A stretch of 64,000 bases of DNA from Tolypeutes matacus (taxonomy: Eukaryota; Chordata; Mammalia; Cingulata; Chlamyphoridae). A program made the position numbers and the translations under genes. Shown here piece by piece: positions 1 to 12,560 of this stretch (position 1 is its first letter; each line of letters starts with the position of its first letter). The notes under the pieces were generated by a model. That model was not told the DNA's origin. It was given only the letters and a program-made list of their open reading frames with translations, and did no database searches. The DNA is taken from assembly GCA_026826555.1 (NCBI GenBank), contig JAKSZT010054308.1, forward strand, positions 5,164,131 to 5,228,130, given 5' to 3'.

Positions 1-515
1 TCATTGTGTATTTGTGTGTACATTTCTTAGGATAAATTCCTAGAAGTAGACTTTCTGGAATAAGGGGCATGGGCATTTTAAATGATGGTATATAATGCCA
101 AATTGGTCTTCAAAAAGTTGAACCGATTTTCACTTGCAGTAACGGTTTATTAGAGTTCCTGGTTCCCCACTGCCTGGTCAATTATGGTCATATAAAAGCA
201 GTGGTTTATTTTAACTTAAATTACTGTCTTTCCCTGCTCGTGGCCTCTCTAGTTGCTCCATTTGAATAATTCACTCATTCTATTCTATGTTACCCTACAG
301 GCTACTCGTTAAGTTTTCATGGGCTGCTTGTGAATTAAAAACCATTAATGATGACTTACAGTCTGTAAAGTATTCAGAAATAATTTACAAATGGAAAATT
401 TGAAGTTGGTCATTCATTTAAAAATTTTTCAACTCATTTCTTTTTTATTTCCCACTATTTAATAATCATAATGATGGGAAAATCACTGCTCTTCTCCCCT
501 GACCACCTGATTTTT
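1..515 (-). repeat. Old L1 remnant and AT-rich flank
   Basis: About the first 210 bases resemble the antisense of the C-terminal end of an old mammalian L1 ORF2 (the region that reads 'ataaattcctagaagt' followed by a probe-like tract). The rest is AT-rich, with no exon, RNA gene or clear repeat that I can identify. Confidence 0.4.
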
Positions 516-3500
516 CTTTTATTTTTAGAGAAGTTGTAAGTTTACAGAATGATCATGCACAAAATACAGGATTCCCATATACCATCCCACCACTAACACC
601 TTGCATTGATGTGGAACATTTGTAACAATTGATGATAGCACATTTTTATAATTGTACTATTAATTAGAGTCCACGGTTTAAGTTAGGGCTCACTGTGCAG
701 TGTATTTCCTTGGATTTAAAAAAAAATTTTATTCTGTTACCACATATACAATATAAAATTTCCCCTTTTAATCATATTCAGATATATATTTTTCAGTTCT
801 ACCATCACCACCATCCATTACCAAAACATTTCCATCATTCCAAATAGGAATCCTGTATATTTTAAACCTTAATTTTATATTCCTTATCCCCAACCTGTCC
901 CTAGGTAAACTATATTCTAGATTCTGACTCTATGAGCTTGCTTATCCTAATTGCTTCAAATCAGTGAGATTATACAATATTTGCCCTTTTGTATCTATCT
1001 TATTTCACTTAACATGATGTCTTCAAGGTTCATCCATGTTGTCACATGTATGAGGACTTTATTTCTTTTTATGGATGAATAATAGCTCCATTGTGTGTGT
1101 GTGTGTATATATGTGTATGTGTGTGTACCACATTTTATTTATCTGTTCATCCATCTTTTGGCAATTGTGAATAATGCTGCTATGAACATCGGTGTGTGAA
1201 TATCTGTTCAAGTCCCTGCTTTCAGTTCTTCTGGGTATAGACCTACTAGTGGGATGGCCAGATCATACTTAGCTTTCTGAGGAACTGCCAAACTGTCTTC
1301 CACAGTGACTGCATCATTTTACATTGCCACCAGCAATGAATGAGTGTTCCTATTTCTCTCTAACACTTGTTATTTTCTGTTTTTTTGTTTGTTTGTTTGT
1401 TTGTTTAATAAAAACCATTCTAATGGGTGTGAAATGATATTTCTTTGTGGTTTTGATTTGCATTTCCCTGATGGCTAATGATGTTGAGCATCTTTTTATG
1501 TGCTCTGGCCATTTGCATATCTTCTATGGAGAGATGTCTATTCAAGTCTTTTGCCCACTTTTAAATTGGGTTGTTTGTCTTTTTGTTGTTAAGTTGTAGG
1601 ATTACTTTGTATATCCTGGATATTAAATTTTTAACAGATATCTTTATTGGATATGTGGTTTCCAAATATTTTCTTCCATTGTGTAGTTGTCATTTTACTT
1701 TCAGGAGAAAGTCCTGTGAGGCACAAAAGTTTTAATTTTGATGAGGTCCCATTTACTTATTTTTTTCTTTTGTTGCTTGTGTTTTGGGTGTAAAGTCTAA
1801 GAAAACATTGCTTAACAAAAGGTCCTGCAGATACTTTCCTACATTTTCTTCTAGGAGTTTTATAGTTCCACCTTTTATATTAAGGTCTTTGATCCAATTT
1901 GAGTTGATTTTTGTATATAGTGTGACATAGGAGTCTTCCTTTGTTTTTCAAATGGAGATCTAGTTTTCCCAGCACCATTTGTTGAAGAGATTATTCTTTC
2001 CCAATTGAGTGTTTTTTGCCACCTTGTGAAAAATCAGTTGGCCATAAACATGAGGGTTGATTCCTGAGCTCTCAATTCCATTCTATTGGTTCAGTACCAT
2101 GCTGTTTTGATTATTGTGAGTTTGTAATAAGTTTTAGGATTGGGAAGTGTGAGTCTTCCAACTTCATTCTTTTTTTAAATAAAATGTTATTGAAGTATAT
2201 CATTCATACATGAGCATACACAAACAATAAGTGTATAGTAAAAGTTGTGAATTTATAAAACAAACAGACATATCATCATACAAAGCCGCTATACATTACC
2301 CCACCACCAACACCTTGCATTATTGTGAAATATTTTTTACAAACTATGAAAGAGCATCGTCAAAATATTGCTACTAACTCTAGCCCATATCTTACATTTT
2401 GTGTATTTCCCCCGAACCGACCCTATTATTTTTCTGTTCATAAACCATATAATTTATCTAAATTGTTCAATCAATGACATTTGGTGTAATAACCAAGTTG
2501 TGCATTCATCACTTCAATCAATATTAGAACATATTTATTACTTAAAAAAAAAACCCCAATACATTTGGTTTATTTTCCTACCAACCTACCCAATTATTAA
2601 TACCCTTTATTAGTATTATATATTATATATATTTCTTTTAGCAATATTTTTTAGTTTTCTGTGTTCAAGTCCTTTACATCATTGGTTGGATTTATTCCTA
2701 GATATTTAATTCTTTTAGTTGCTATTTTTAGTTGGAATTTTTTTCTTGATTTCTTCTTCTGATCATTTATTGTGCTCAAAGACAGCTTGAATGAAATTGT
2801 TCAAAGACAAGGAGTGTTTCTACAAATACCCCATCAATTTACTGAATTCATTTATTAGCTCTAGTAGGTTTGTGGTAGATTTTTCAGGATTTTCTGTATA
2901 TAGCATCATGTTATCTGTAAATACGAAAAGTTTTACTTCTTCCTTTCCAATATGGATGCCTTTTATTTCTTTTTCTTGCCCAAATTCTCTGGCTAGAACT
3001 CCTGGTACAAGGTCGAATAACAGTGGTGTCAGTGTAATCCTGTCTTGTTCCTGATCTTAGAGGGAAAGCTTTCAATATTTTACCATTGAGTATCATGTTA
3101 GCTGTGGGTTTTTTCATATATACCCTTTATTATGTTGAGGAAGTTTCATTCTATTACTAGTGTTCTAAGTGTTTTCATCAAGAAAGGATGCTGGATTTTG
3201 TCAAATGCCTTTTCTGCATCAATTGACGTGATCATGTGCTTTTTTCCTTCATTCTTCATTCTTCATTTCTTCAACTGATTTTCCTATGTTGAACTAACCT
3301 TGCATACCTGGAATAAATCCCACTTGAGGATGGTGTATAATTCTTTTAATGTGTTGTTGGATTCGGTTTGCTAGTGTTGTGTTGAGGTGGTATGTTGTAT
3401 TTTCATTTTCATTCACCTCAACATATTTTCTAATTTCACTTCTGATTTCCTGTTTAATCTATTTGTTGTTAAGCATACGTAGTTTAATTTCCATGTATTT

Positions 3501-5785
3501 GTGAATTTTCTGTTTCTCCCTCTGTTATTGATTTCTAGCTTTATTCTGTTGTGGTTGGATAATACACATTGTATGACTTCAATAATTTTGAACTTATTGA
3601 GACTTATTTTGTGACCCAAGATATGGTCTATCTTGGAGAATGATCCATGTGTACTCAGTATGAATATATATTCTGTTTTGTTGGGTGCAGTGTTCTATAT
3701 ACGTCTGTTAGATCTGGTTAGTTTAGAGTATCATTTAAGTCCTGTACTTCCTATTGATCTTTTGACTAGATGTTCTATCCATTATTGAGAGTGATATATT
3801 AAGGTCTCCTACTATTAATGTAGAACCATCAATTTCTCCCTTCAAATCTGTCAGTATTTGCTTCATGTATTTTGGTGCTCTACTGTTAAGTGCATATATA
3901 TTTATAATTGTGATGTCTTCCTGTTGAATTGTCTCCTTTATCAGTTTATAATGATCATCTTTGTCCCTCATAACTGTTTTTTACTTAAAGTACATTTTAT
4001 CCAGTATTAGTATAGCTACCCCATTTCTCTTTTGGTTATTACTTGAAGAGGATATTTTTTCCATCCTTTCGCCCTCAACTTACTTTTACCTTTGAATTTA
4101 AGGTGAGTCTCTTGAAGATTCATACTTTTTAAATCCATTCTATTGGGTCATACTTTTTTATCCATTCTGCCAATCTCTGCCTTTTAACTGGAGAGTTTAA
4201 CCCATTTATATTTAAAGTCACTACTGATAATGCAGGACTTTCTTCTGCCATTTTGCTATTTAGCCTTTGTAACTTTTGTATTTATTCGTCCCTCAATTCC
4301 TTAAGGTCTACTTTTATATTTATTTTGTGTATGTGTGTAATCCCATATTGAGTGACTTCTCATTTCTATCTGGATATATTTTTCATCTATTTTCTTTGTT
4401 GTTACCATGGGGTTAAAATTAACAGCCTAAATATATACCAATCATATTTGGTTTGATAGCAACTTAACTTTGATAGCATTCACATATACTGTTCCTATAC
4501 CCATCTGTCCTCCCACCATTTTTTTTGGTTCTTGTTACCACTTATATATTTGTACATTGTATGCCCCAAAATATAGATTTATCACTACTTTTTATGCATT
4601 TTTAAGATCATTTTTTTAAAAGGCTTTTTTTGGTATTTCCACATTCTCATCTTCATCTTTGGTATTTTCTGTATGTTTATCCTCTTGCTTTGGATGTGCT
4701 ATCATTTCTGGTTTCTTTGTTTGCCTTGTACTCTTTTGTTGTACATTGTACCTTTTAATATTTTAATATGCTAACTCTGGGTTTTATTCCCTGAGATGTC
4801 TGTTTCTTGATTTTGTAACCAGCTGGCATTAAGACAGATTTTATTGAGCTTCAGCTCTCCTGTCAGGAATGTCTGCCCTATGTGAATGCAGTGTGCACCG
4901 TTTTCCTTGTCTTTCTGGATCTGTGTTTTGCTTGTTAATAGTTTTGGGGTTCCCCTGTTTACAGGAGTTCAGTTGTCCCTTCAGTTTCCTAAGAGCCAGA
5001 ACTCCCTCTCCTGGGTTTTTGAAGCTCGCAGACCTTTGTTCCAGATTGTCTGCCTCTACAGTGTTTTATACTCCTTTTGTTGTCTTTAGCTGCTTTTGCC
5101 TGGAGGGCAAATTCTGGGAGGAGGGCTATCTCAGGGAGGACTTTCCCAAGTCAGAATTTCCCAGCCAAAACAGGGCCAGGGACCCACGAAGGGGGCGCAG
5201 ACTGGCTCAAAAATGTCCTGTGGAGGGGATCAGGAAGGGTGCCAAAAGCTTCTCTAGCAGCTCTCCAAAGCTGAGCTTTCTTGGCCTGCCCAGCAAATGT
5301 AGCCCTTCATATAACTGTCTTTGGCAGCCCTGAGGAAGTGCTGCATCTTTAAATTTCCAATGCCTCTGCACCTGTTCAGAGTGTGTTAAAATAGTGGATG
5401 CCCTCAGAGCTGGGACTCGGCAATCCAAATTCATTAATCAAAAGCCGCAATCAGTGATTGGCCATGTCCACCCTTGTTCTTGGGGAAGTTGATTTTTATG
5501 TCCCTTTCTGTCACCAACAGCTGGTCAGGGCCTGGACACTGTGGTGACCTGCAGTAAGAAAAGGAGATGGATGCCAGAATCTGCTGCATGGAAAGAGAAA
5601 TTTATAGTTCTTTACTGTAGTTTATCAGCCTCTTCCTTCTGTTCTTCCCTCGATGCTGTATTTCTGTTCTTCTGGCCTCTGGAGTTTCAAAGTAGTTGTT
5701 TCAGAGTCCCTGCCTGTTTAATAGTTGTTTTGGTGGAAGGTCTGAGTCCTGGAGCTCACAACTCTGCCATCTTCTCCCTGATCAA
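515..5785 (-). mobile_element. LINE-1 element, near full length, decayed (copy A)
   Basis: An antisense L1. Read on the minus strand, the 5' end is near 5785, where the complement of the typical L1 start (GGGAGAAGATGGC-like) is visible. A GC-richer 5' region follows (4800-5785), then ORF2 endonuclease sequence (3735-3971, containing a readable 'NIYALN...GDLN' segment), reverse-transcriptase-derived sequence (about 2790-3300), the ORF2 C-terminal region (about 900-2150) and a 3' UTR (about 520-900). Reading frames are broken by many stops and frameshifts. The 154-codon frame at 4869-5333 lies in the L1 5' region on the opposite strand and is not taken as a gene. A separate L1 3'-UTR-like piece interrupts it at about 2172-2640. 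L1 encodes an RNA-binding ORF1 protein and an endonuclease/reverse transcriptase; this copy cannot make either. Confidence 0.75.
2172..2640 (-). mobile_element. L1 3'-UTR-like fragment inside L1 copy A
   Basis: This stretch interrupts the ORF2-derived sequence on either side. It resembles the AT-rich 3' UTR of other L1 copies in this window, with a tract about a transcript end 'cattcatacatgagcatac', an internal A-run on the plus strand at about 2543-2552 and AT repeats at its right end. It carries no meaningful frame. It could be a truncated later L1 insertion or a rearranged part of copy A. Confidence 0.4.
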
Positions 5786-5935
5786 CTGATTTTTCTTAGT
5801 TATGTATTTATATTTTAAAACATTTTTAGTATTTATAATAGTTACTTTCCATTCTTTTTTTTTTCACAGATGAATAAATATATACATTTCTCAATTAAAT
5901 GTAATGGATACATATAATTTTTTTTTTTGAATCAA
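5786..5935. other. AT-rich junction between two L1 copies
   Basis: A short AT-rich spacer with two T-runs (about 5857-5866 and 5919-5929). The second T-run probably marks the poly(A) tail of L1 copy B on the minus strand. I did not find a clean target-site duplication. Confidence 0.4.
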
Positions 5936-8900
5936 ACAATATATTACACAATATATTTGATTCATTGTAATGCATTCATACAGTATTTGTCCTTTTGTGT
6001 CTGGCTTGCTTCACTCAACATAATGTCCTCCAGGTTCATCCATGTTGTCATATGCTTTTTGACTTTATTTCTTCTTACGGCTGCATAATATTCCACCGTG
6101 TGAATAGACCACAGTTTGTTTATCCATTTGTCTGTTGATGGACATCTGGGTTGTTTCCAACTTTTGGCAATGGTGAATAATGTTGCTATGAACATCGATG
6201 TGCAGATATCTGTTCATGTCACTGTTCTCATTTCTTCTGGGTATATATACCCAGTAGTGGTATTGCAGGGTCATGTGGCAAGTCTATATTCAACCTCTTT
6301 AAGAACTGCCAAACAGTCCTCCATAGTGGTTGTACCATTCTACATTCCCACCAACAGTGAAGAAGTGTTTCTCTCTCTCTGCATGCTCTCCAACACTTGT
6401 AGTTCTCTATCTTTTTTAATAGTGGCCATTCTGATAGGTGTGAAATGATATCTCATTGTAGTTTTGATTTGCATTTCCCTAATCATGAGTGATGTTGAAC
6501 ATTTCTTCATGTGTTTTTTTGCCATTTGTATTTCTTCTTTGGAGAAATGTCTATTCAAGTCTTTGGCCATTTTTTAATTGGGTCATTTGTCTTTTTATTG
6601 TTGAGTTGTAACATCTCTTTATATATCCTGCATATTAAACCCTTATCAAATATGTGATTTCCAAATATTTTTTCCCATTGAGTTGACTGCCTTTTCACCC
6701 TTCTGACAAAGTCCTGTGAGGTGCAAAAGTGTTTAATTTTGAGGAGGTCCCATTTATCTATTTTTCCTTTTGTTGCACATGCTTTGGATGTAAGGTCCAA
6801 GATACCACCACCTACTACAAGGTCTTGAAGATGTTTCCCTACATTTTTTTCTAGTAGTTTTATGGTCCTGGATTTTATATTTAGATCTTTGATCCATTTT
6901 GAATTGATTCTTGTATAGGGGGTGAGATAGGGGTCCTCTTTCATTCTTTTGGTTATAGATATCCAGTTCTCCCAACACCATTTGTTGAAGAGACTGTTTT
7001 TTCCAATTAACATGGGCTTGGTAGGTTTGTCAAAAAACAGTTGACTGTATAGGTGGGAGTTTATTTCTGGGTTCTCAATTATATTCCACTGATCAATGTG
7101 TCTATCTTTATGCCAGTACCATGCTGTTTTGACCACTGTAGCTTTGTAATATGTTTCAAGGTCAGGCAGTGAAATTCCTTCCATGTCGCTCTTCTTTTTT
7201 TAGAGTGCTTTTGGCTATTCAGGTGCACTTATCCTTCCAGATGAATTTGGTAATTGCCTTCTCTAATTCTGCAAAGTAAGCTGTTGGGATTTTGATTGGT
7301 ATTGCACTGAATCTATAAATCAGTTTGGACAAGATTGACATCTTCACGATATTTATTCTTCCAATCCATGAACAAGGAATGTCTTTTCATTTGTTTAGAT
7401 CTTTTAAAATTTCTTTTAGCACTGTTTTGTAGTTTTCTGCATATAGGTCCTGTAATTCTTTAGTTAAATTAACTCCTAGGTATTTGAGTCTTTTTGTTGC
7501 TATTGAAAATGGAATTTTCCCTCTGATTTCCTCCTCAGGTTGTTCAGTACTAGTGTACAAAAATATTACTGATTTTTGCGTGTTGATCTTGTATCCTGTC
7601 ACTTTGCTGAACTCATTTATTAGTTCAAGTAGCTTTGTTGTGGATACTTCAGGATTTTCTAAGTACAGGATCATGTCATCTGCAAACAGTGAGAGTTTTA
7701 TTTCCTCTTTTCCTATTTGGATGCCTTTAATTTTTTTTCTTGTCTAATTGCCCTAGCTAGAACTTCTAGTACAATGTTGAATAACAATGGTGACAGTGGG
7801 CATTCTTGTCTTTTCCCAATCTTAGAAGGAAAGCTTTCACCCTTTCCCCATTGAGTTTGATGTTGGCTGTGGGTTTTTCATATAGGTCTTTTATCATATT
7901 GAGGACTTTTCCTTTTATTCCTATCTTTTGAAGTATTTTTATCAAAAAAGAATGTTGGATTTTGTCGAATGCCTTTTCTGCATCTATTGAGATCATCAGG
8001 TGTTTTTTTTTTCCTTCAATTTGTTAATGTGGTGTATTACATTGATTGATTTTCTTATTTGAACCAGCCTTGCATAGCAGGAATAAATCCCGCTTGGTCG
8101 CGATGTATAAGTCTTTTGACATGCTGTTGGATTCGATTTGCAAGTATTTTGTTGAAAATTTTTGCATCTATGTTCATTAGAGAGATTGGTCTATAATTTT
8201 CTTTTCTTGTAGAATCTTTATCTGGCTTTGGTATTAGGGTGATGTTGGCTTCATAAAATGTGTTGGGTAATTTTCCCTCCTCTTCAATTTTTTTCAAAGA
8301 GTTTAAACAGGATTGGTGTTAATTCTTTTTGAACTGCTTGGTAAAATTCACCTGTGAAGCCATCTGGTCCTGGACTTTTCTTTGCTGGGAGATTTTTGAT
8401 GATGGATTCAATCTCCTTAATTGTGATTGATTTGTTAAGTTCTTGTATTTCTTGTAGCATCAGTATAGGTTGGTTGTGTGTTTCTAGAAATTTGTCCATT
8501 TCGTCTAGTTTGTTGGCATATAGTTTCTCATAATATGCTCTTATGATTCTTTTTATTTCTATGGGGTCATTTGTAACTCCCCCCCCTTTCATTTCTGATT
8601 TTATTTATTTGCATCTTCTCTCTTTCTTTCTTCATTAGTCTAGCAAGGGGTTTGTCAATTTTATTGATCTTCTCAAAAAACCAGCTTTTGATTTTGTTGA
8701 TTTTCTCTATTTTTCTGTTATCATTTTCATTTCTTTCTGCTCTAATCTTTATTATTTCTTTCCTTCTGCTTGCTTTGGGATTGGTCTGCTGTTCTTTTTC
8801 TTGTTTCTCTAGTTGTTCAGTTAAATCTTTGAGTTTAGCTCTTTCTTGTTTTTAATATAGGCATTTAGGGCTATAAATTCCCCTCTCAAGACTGCCTTTG

Positions 8901-9840
8901 CTGTACCCCATAAGTTTTGATATGTTGTGTTCTCATTTTCATTTGTCTCAATATATTTACTGATTTCACTTGCAATTTCTTCTTTGACCCACCGATTATT
9001 TAGGAGTGTGTTGTTCAGTCTCCACACATTTGCAAATTTACTTTTTTCTTATTATTGATTTCTAGTTTCATTCCAGTATGATCTGAGAAGGTGCCCCTTT
9101 CCCCTTCTCTTCCCCTTCTGGAACTCCCATGACATGTATGTTGTTGAGTTTTGTGTTGTCATTCAACTCTCTGAGCCCCTGCTCAATTTTTTCCATTCTT
9201 TTCTCTCTCTGTTCTTTTCTCTCTTCAATTATAGCTGCTCTGTCTTTGGTATCACTTATTCTTTCTTCTATCATTTCGAGTCTGCTGTTGTATGCCTCAA
9301 ACGTGTTTTTGACCTCACCTATTGTGTCTTTCATTCCCATGAACTTCGTTACTTTTCTGTTCAGGATTTCAATTCTTCTTCTTTGTGTTCGATCAATATC
9401 TTCTTGATGTCATTTATCTCTTTAACTATATTGCCTTTCATCTCATTAATTTGATTTTGGTAATTTGTGCTCATCTCGCTGATTAGTTCTCTCAAATTCT
9501 GCATCTCTTCTGGGACTTTAATGTATTCTTTTCTTGGGCCATATCTTCTATTTTCTTAGTATGGCTTGTAATTTTTTGCTGGTGTTTAGGCATCTGGTTA
9601 GGATGCAGTTTACTCAGATGCCCAATTGCTTTGTCTTTTATAGGGCTTTAGTGGCAGGAGGCTGTGAGTTACTACAACTCTTTGATTTTTGGCTCGACCT
9701 GGATTGTTAGGATTGTCTTGTTGGTTGCTCAAAACCAGGCACTGGACCCAGTAATTGGTTGTAGAGTCACTTCCTAGGGCCTTGGGCAGGGACACTATAG
9801 AGGCCAGGAAAAGCCTCTCCTACTTATTTTTAATTTTCTT

Positions 9841-10038
9841 TTTTCTTTTTCTTTTTTTTTTTTTTTAAAGATTTTATTTATTTATTCATTTATCCCCCCC
9901 TTGCTGCTTGTGCTCGCTGGGTCAGCTAACCACGCTGCACGGGCGGGCTTGCCTTCACCAGGAGGCCCCGGGAACCGAACCCGGGGCCTCCCATATGGTA
10001 AACGGGAGCCCTACTGATTGAGCCACAGCCACTTCCCA
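9841..10038 (-). mobile_element. tRNA-derived SINE, armadillo DAS-like
   Basis: A SINE on the minus strand. Its A-rich tail shows as the T-run around 9841-9866, and the tRNA-like head ends at 10038. It is flanked by a perfect 16-bp target-site duplication (TATTTTTAATTTTCTT at 9825-9840 and 10039-10054), so it landed after L1 copy B. Head sequence and the palindromic 'gaggccccgggaaccgaacccggggcctc' core are shared with the copies at 24307 and 63851. SINEs of this type are transcribed by RNA polymerase III and copied by L1 proteins. Confidence 0.9.
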
Positions 10039-10199
10039 TATTTTTAATTTTCTTATGTGCACTTCCTTGGTCTGCCAGGAGATGGTGCTCTTTGGCAGCT
10101 CTCAATTCAATGCCTGGTCGGAGTGTATTTGCTGTGACACAGATCAGATCAATGTGATAGAGCTTCCTGTCTGGGGGCTAAGAGCCTTGTAATTCAAAC

Positions 10200-10780
10200 T
10201 TTCTGATACAATTCTCCAGTCTTCTCTGGCAGCCCCCTCCCTTTTCCCAGGTAGGAAATATTTCCACTCCCCTCTGAGTCCTCAACAATCAGTCCCTATT
10301 AGTAGAGGAGGAGATTGGGAGTTTGTATATCTTTAGCCCCTTGCAGGCTCCAAGGCAAACAATAATAGTGCAACCCCACCCGGCCTGGAAGAGCTCTCGG
10401 GACAAGGCAGACCAAACCTGCGAGTCAAAAGCTGAGTTAGCCCCAGGCTCTCTCTCCCCTCTCCTGTGGAGTCCTCAACAATTAGTCCAGTCTAGAAGAG
10501 AGGGAGACTGTGAGGGTCGGAGTTCTCCAGTCCTTTGTAGGCTCCCAAGGCAAACAACCATGTGGAAGGGTCCGTGGGGCTCCATAGCCCAAATTTGCAG
10601 GTCAGAACCAAATCAGCCTTAGGGTATGTCCCCTCTCTCCTCTTTCGTGGACTGGTAGATCCCTGGAGCCTCCTTTGTAGTCACAGGCCCAGAGGCCCAA
10701 GAATTCTAAAGATTTGGGGGGAGGATGCCAGCAGCAGCAGCTGCTGTTGGTTCCAACTCACGGTTCTGTCGTAGCGATTT
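10200..10780 (-). repeat. Imperfect tandem units in the L1 copy B 5' UTR
   Basis: Two to three GC-rich units of roughly 180-200 bp repeat a shared order of words: a 'gtcctcaacaat.agtcc' block (near 10280 and 10478), a 'cctttgtaggctcc' or 'ccttgcaggctcc' block (near 10340 and 10533), then 'aaggcaaacaa' (near 10352 and 10548). Monomeric 5' UTRs drive transcription in some mammalian L1 lineages (well known in mouse). Whether these units act as a promoter is inference. Confidence 0.5.
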
Positions 10781-12017
10781 CCCTCTTTTGTCCCTCTCTC
10801 CTCTGGGTGGTGTGCAGCCTTCACCTGCTGTCTTAAACCCTAGAAGAACTTTTTTGGGCTGTTTCAGCCTGTCCTCTAGCTATTTTTCTGGAGAAGAGAT
10901 TCCCATGTCTTACTAGTCCGCCATCTTCCCGGAAGTCCCTGATAAAGTCTACTTTCTATTCTGTAACCATAATTCTCACAGTTGATTAGGCTTTCTTTCT
11001 ATATCCAAATCAGTGGTTTTCAACTCTATTTGTACAATATTCTTACCTGAGGAAGTGTTTAAAAATACCAATTCTGGTGCCCCACCCAAGAGATTCTGAA
11101 TTTAATTGGCCCTGAGTGTGGCTTAGTAATAATAGGTCTCTTCGCAAAGTTCCCTAAGAGGTTCTAATATTCAGCCAGGATTGAGAATTTCTGATCTAAA
11201 TAGATTTAGTGATCACTGTTCATATTACAGTCTCCTCATTATGAGTCCTTTATATTGATTCATATCTTGGTTGGCTGGGTTTTGTTCAAGTAATCTTTTC
11301 AAGAAGGGTTAATAAATACTGTTTCTTAATTTGTACATATATATAAAACCTTGAAGTTCAATAACCTCATCAAGATACATTTTGCTGTTTTTTATTCTGT
11401 ATCCATTTTTTATCTACATATTTAAGTCTTTCTTTGTTTCAGGGAAAGTGATTACATCTTTTAGTTTTGTTTTTCTCTTCTTTTTTTAAACTTAGAGATA
11501 TTTATTATATACATTTGGGATCTCTACATTTACATGCTTGCTTCTCTTTCCTCTTTATTTCTGTGTGTTCCTAGTTTGCAATTCTCTATTATTTTTCAAA
11601 TTATTGTTCATGCAATTAAACATTTTAGAAGCATCTGTTTCATTGCTTTGAATTTTGATTTCATTTCTAAAATAGCTTTGTTATTATCTTTGGATTCTTT
11701 TCTGAGTTCTGTCAGATCATTTTTAAAGTGTCTTCTGTTATTGTCTCATTTGTTCTTTTATCTCTTTTAATTCCTTTTTGTATTTTGTTTCAGGGTCTAT
11801 ATTTTCTTTAATTACCTTGAGAATATCCAGAAGAATTTGGTTATTTTTCTGTTTCCTATAGCAATTCTTCTTCTTAAAAGTATTATGTGTCATGTGTCTT
11901 TCTTTTCCTTTTATAATTTAAAATATATACAAAGATCCTATATTGGGTCTTTTATACTTACAACCCATCTTTGAATGAGTAAAGTTGTATTCAGCATCTC
12001 ATATTTGCTCAAGAATA

Positions 12018-12054
12018 CTGTGTGTGTGTGTGTGGGTGTGTGTGTGTGTGTGCA
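12018..12054 (+). repeat. (TG)n microsatellite
   Basis: A run of about 18 TG units with one interruption (TGTGGG). Confidence 0.9.
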
Positions 12055-12364
12055 TGTGTTTCAGTGAGCTGGGGCTGTATGGATTTAAATTGGTATATTT
12101 TATGAGAGTACTCTCTCATGAAATGTATCTGTGTTCTCTGTTTGGGATATATTCCCTCAAAGAAAGCAGATTATTCTGTCAGCAAATTTTCATGGCTCAT
12201 AGTGAAGTCTCCCAGTTCACAGACAGCTTGTTTGCTAATTTAGGATTTATTTATTTCTACCTAGTTGATATTAAAGTAGCTACAAAGATCAGTGTTTTCT
12301 CCCTGCTCTTCTCTTCCTTATCTCACCGCAAAGAATTTTTGTTCATTGAATTACAAATGCCAAC

Positions 12365-12560
12365 CAAAGACCTAGTCTGTGTCAGACATTGAGTAGTCAC
12401 AGGAATGTAATGAAGACCAAAACTGATGAAGTTCTGCTCTTATGAAGCTTATATTCTGGTGGCATTGAGAGAGACAGACAAGAAACAGGAAATAGATTTT
12501 AGATCTTACTAAATGCTAGAAGAAAATAAAACACGATAATGGTATAGAGAATGACTTGGG
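12365..12560 (+). repeat. LINE-2-like fragment
   Basis: Matches the recalled layout of the L2 3' region: 'gacattgag', then 'gaagttctgctcttatgaagctta', then 'gagagacagacaagaaacagg', then a 'gataatgg' block. Ancient and non-coding. Confidence 0.5.

Larger units (their letters stand above)
5936..10936 (-). mobile_element. LINE-1 element, younger, internally deleted (copy B)
   Basis: An antisense L1 with better-preserved frames than copy A. On the minus strand it runs from an L1-like start (GGAAGATGGCGG, about 10922-10936) through a 5' UTR with imperfect tandem units (about 10200-10780), ORF1-derived sequence (about 9096-9600), ORF2 from just after the endonuclease (8821-9090), reverse transcriptase (about 7387-8592) and the C-terminal domain with its last residues (5962-7184). 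Most of the ORF2 endonuclease and the inter-ORF region are missing: at about 9093 ORF1 sequence joins directly to ORF2. It also has stops and frameshifts, and a SINE sits in its 5' UTR. It cannot be autonomous. Confidence 0.85.

Noticed and set aside
4869..5333. 154-codon ORF on the plus strand
   Set aside because: Lies antisense in the 5' region of L1 copy A; no domain, signal peptide or splice context.
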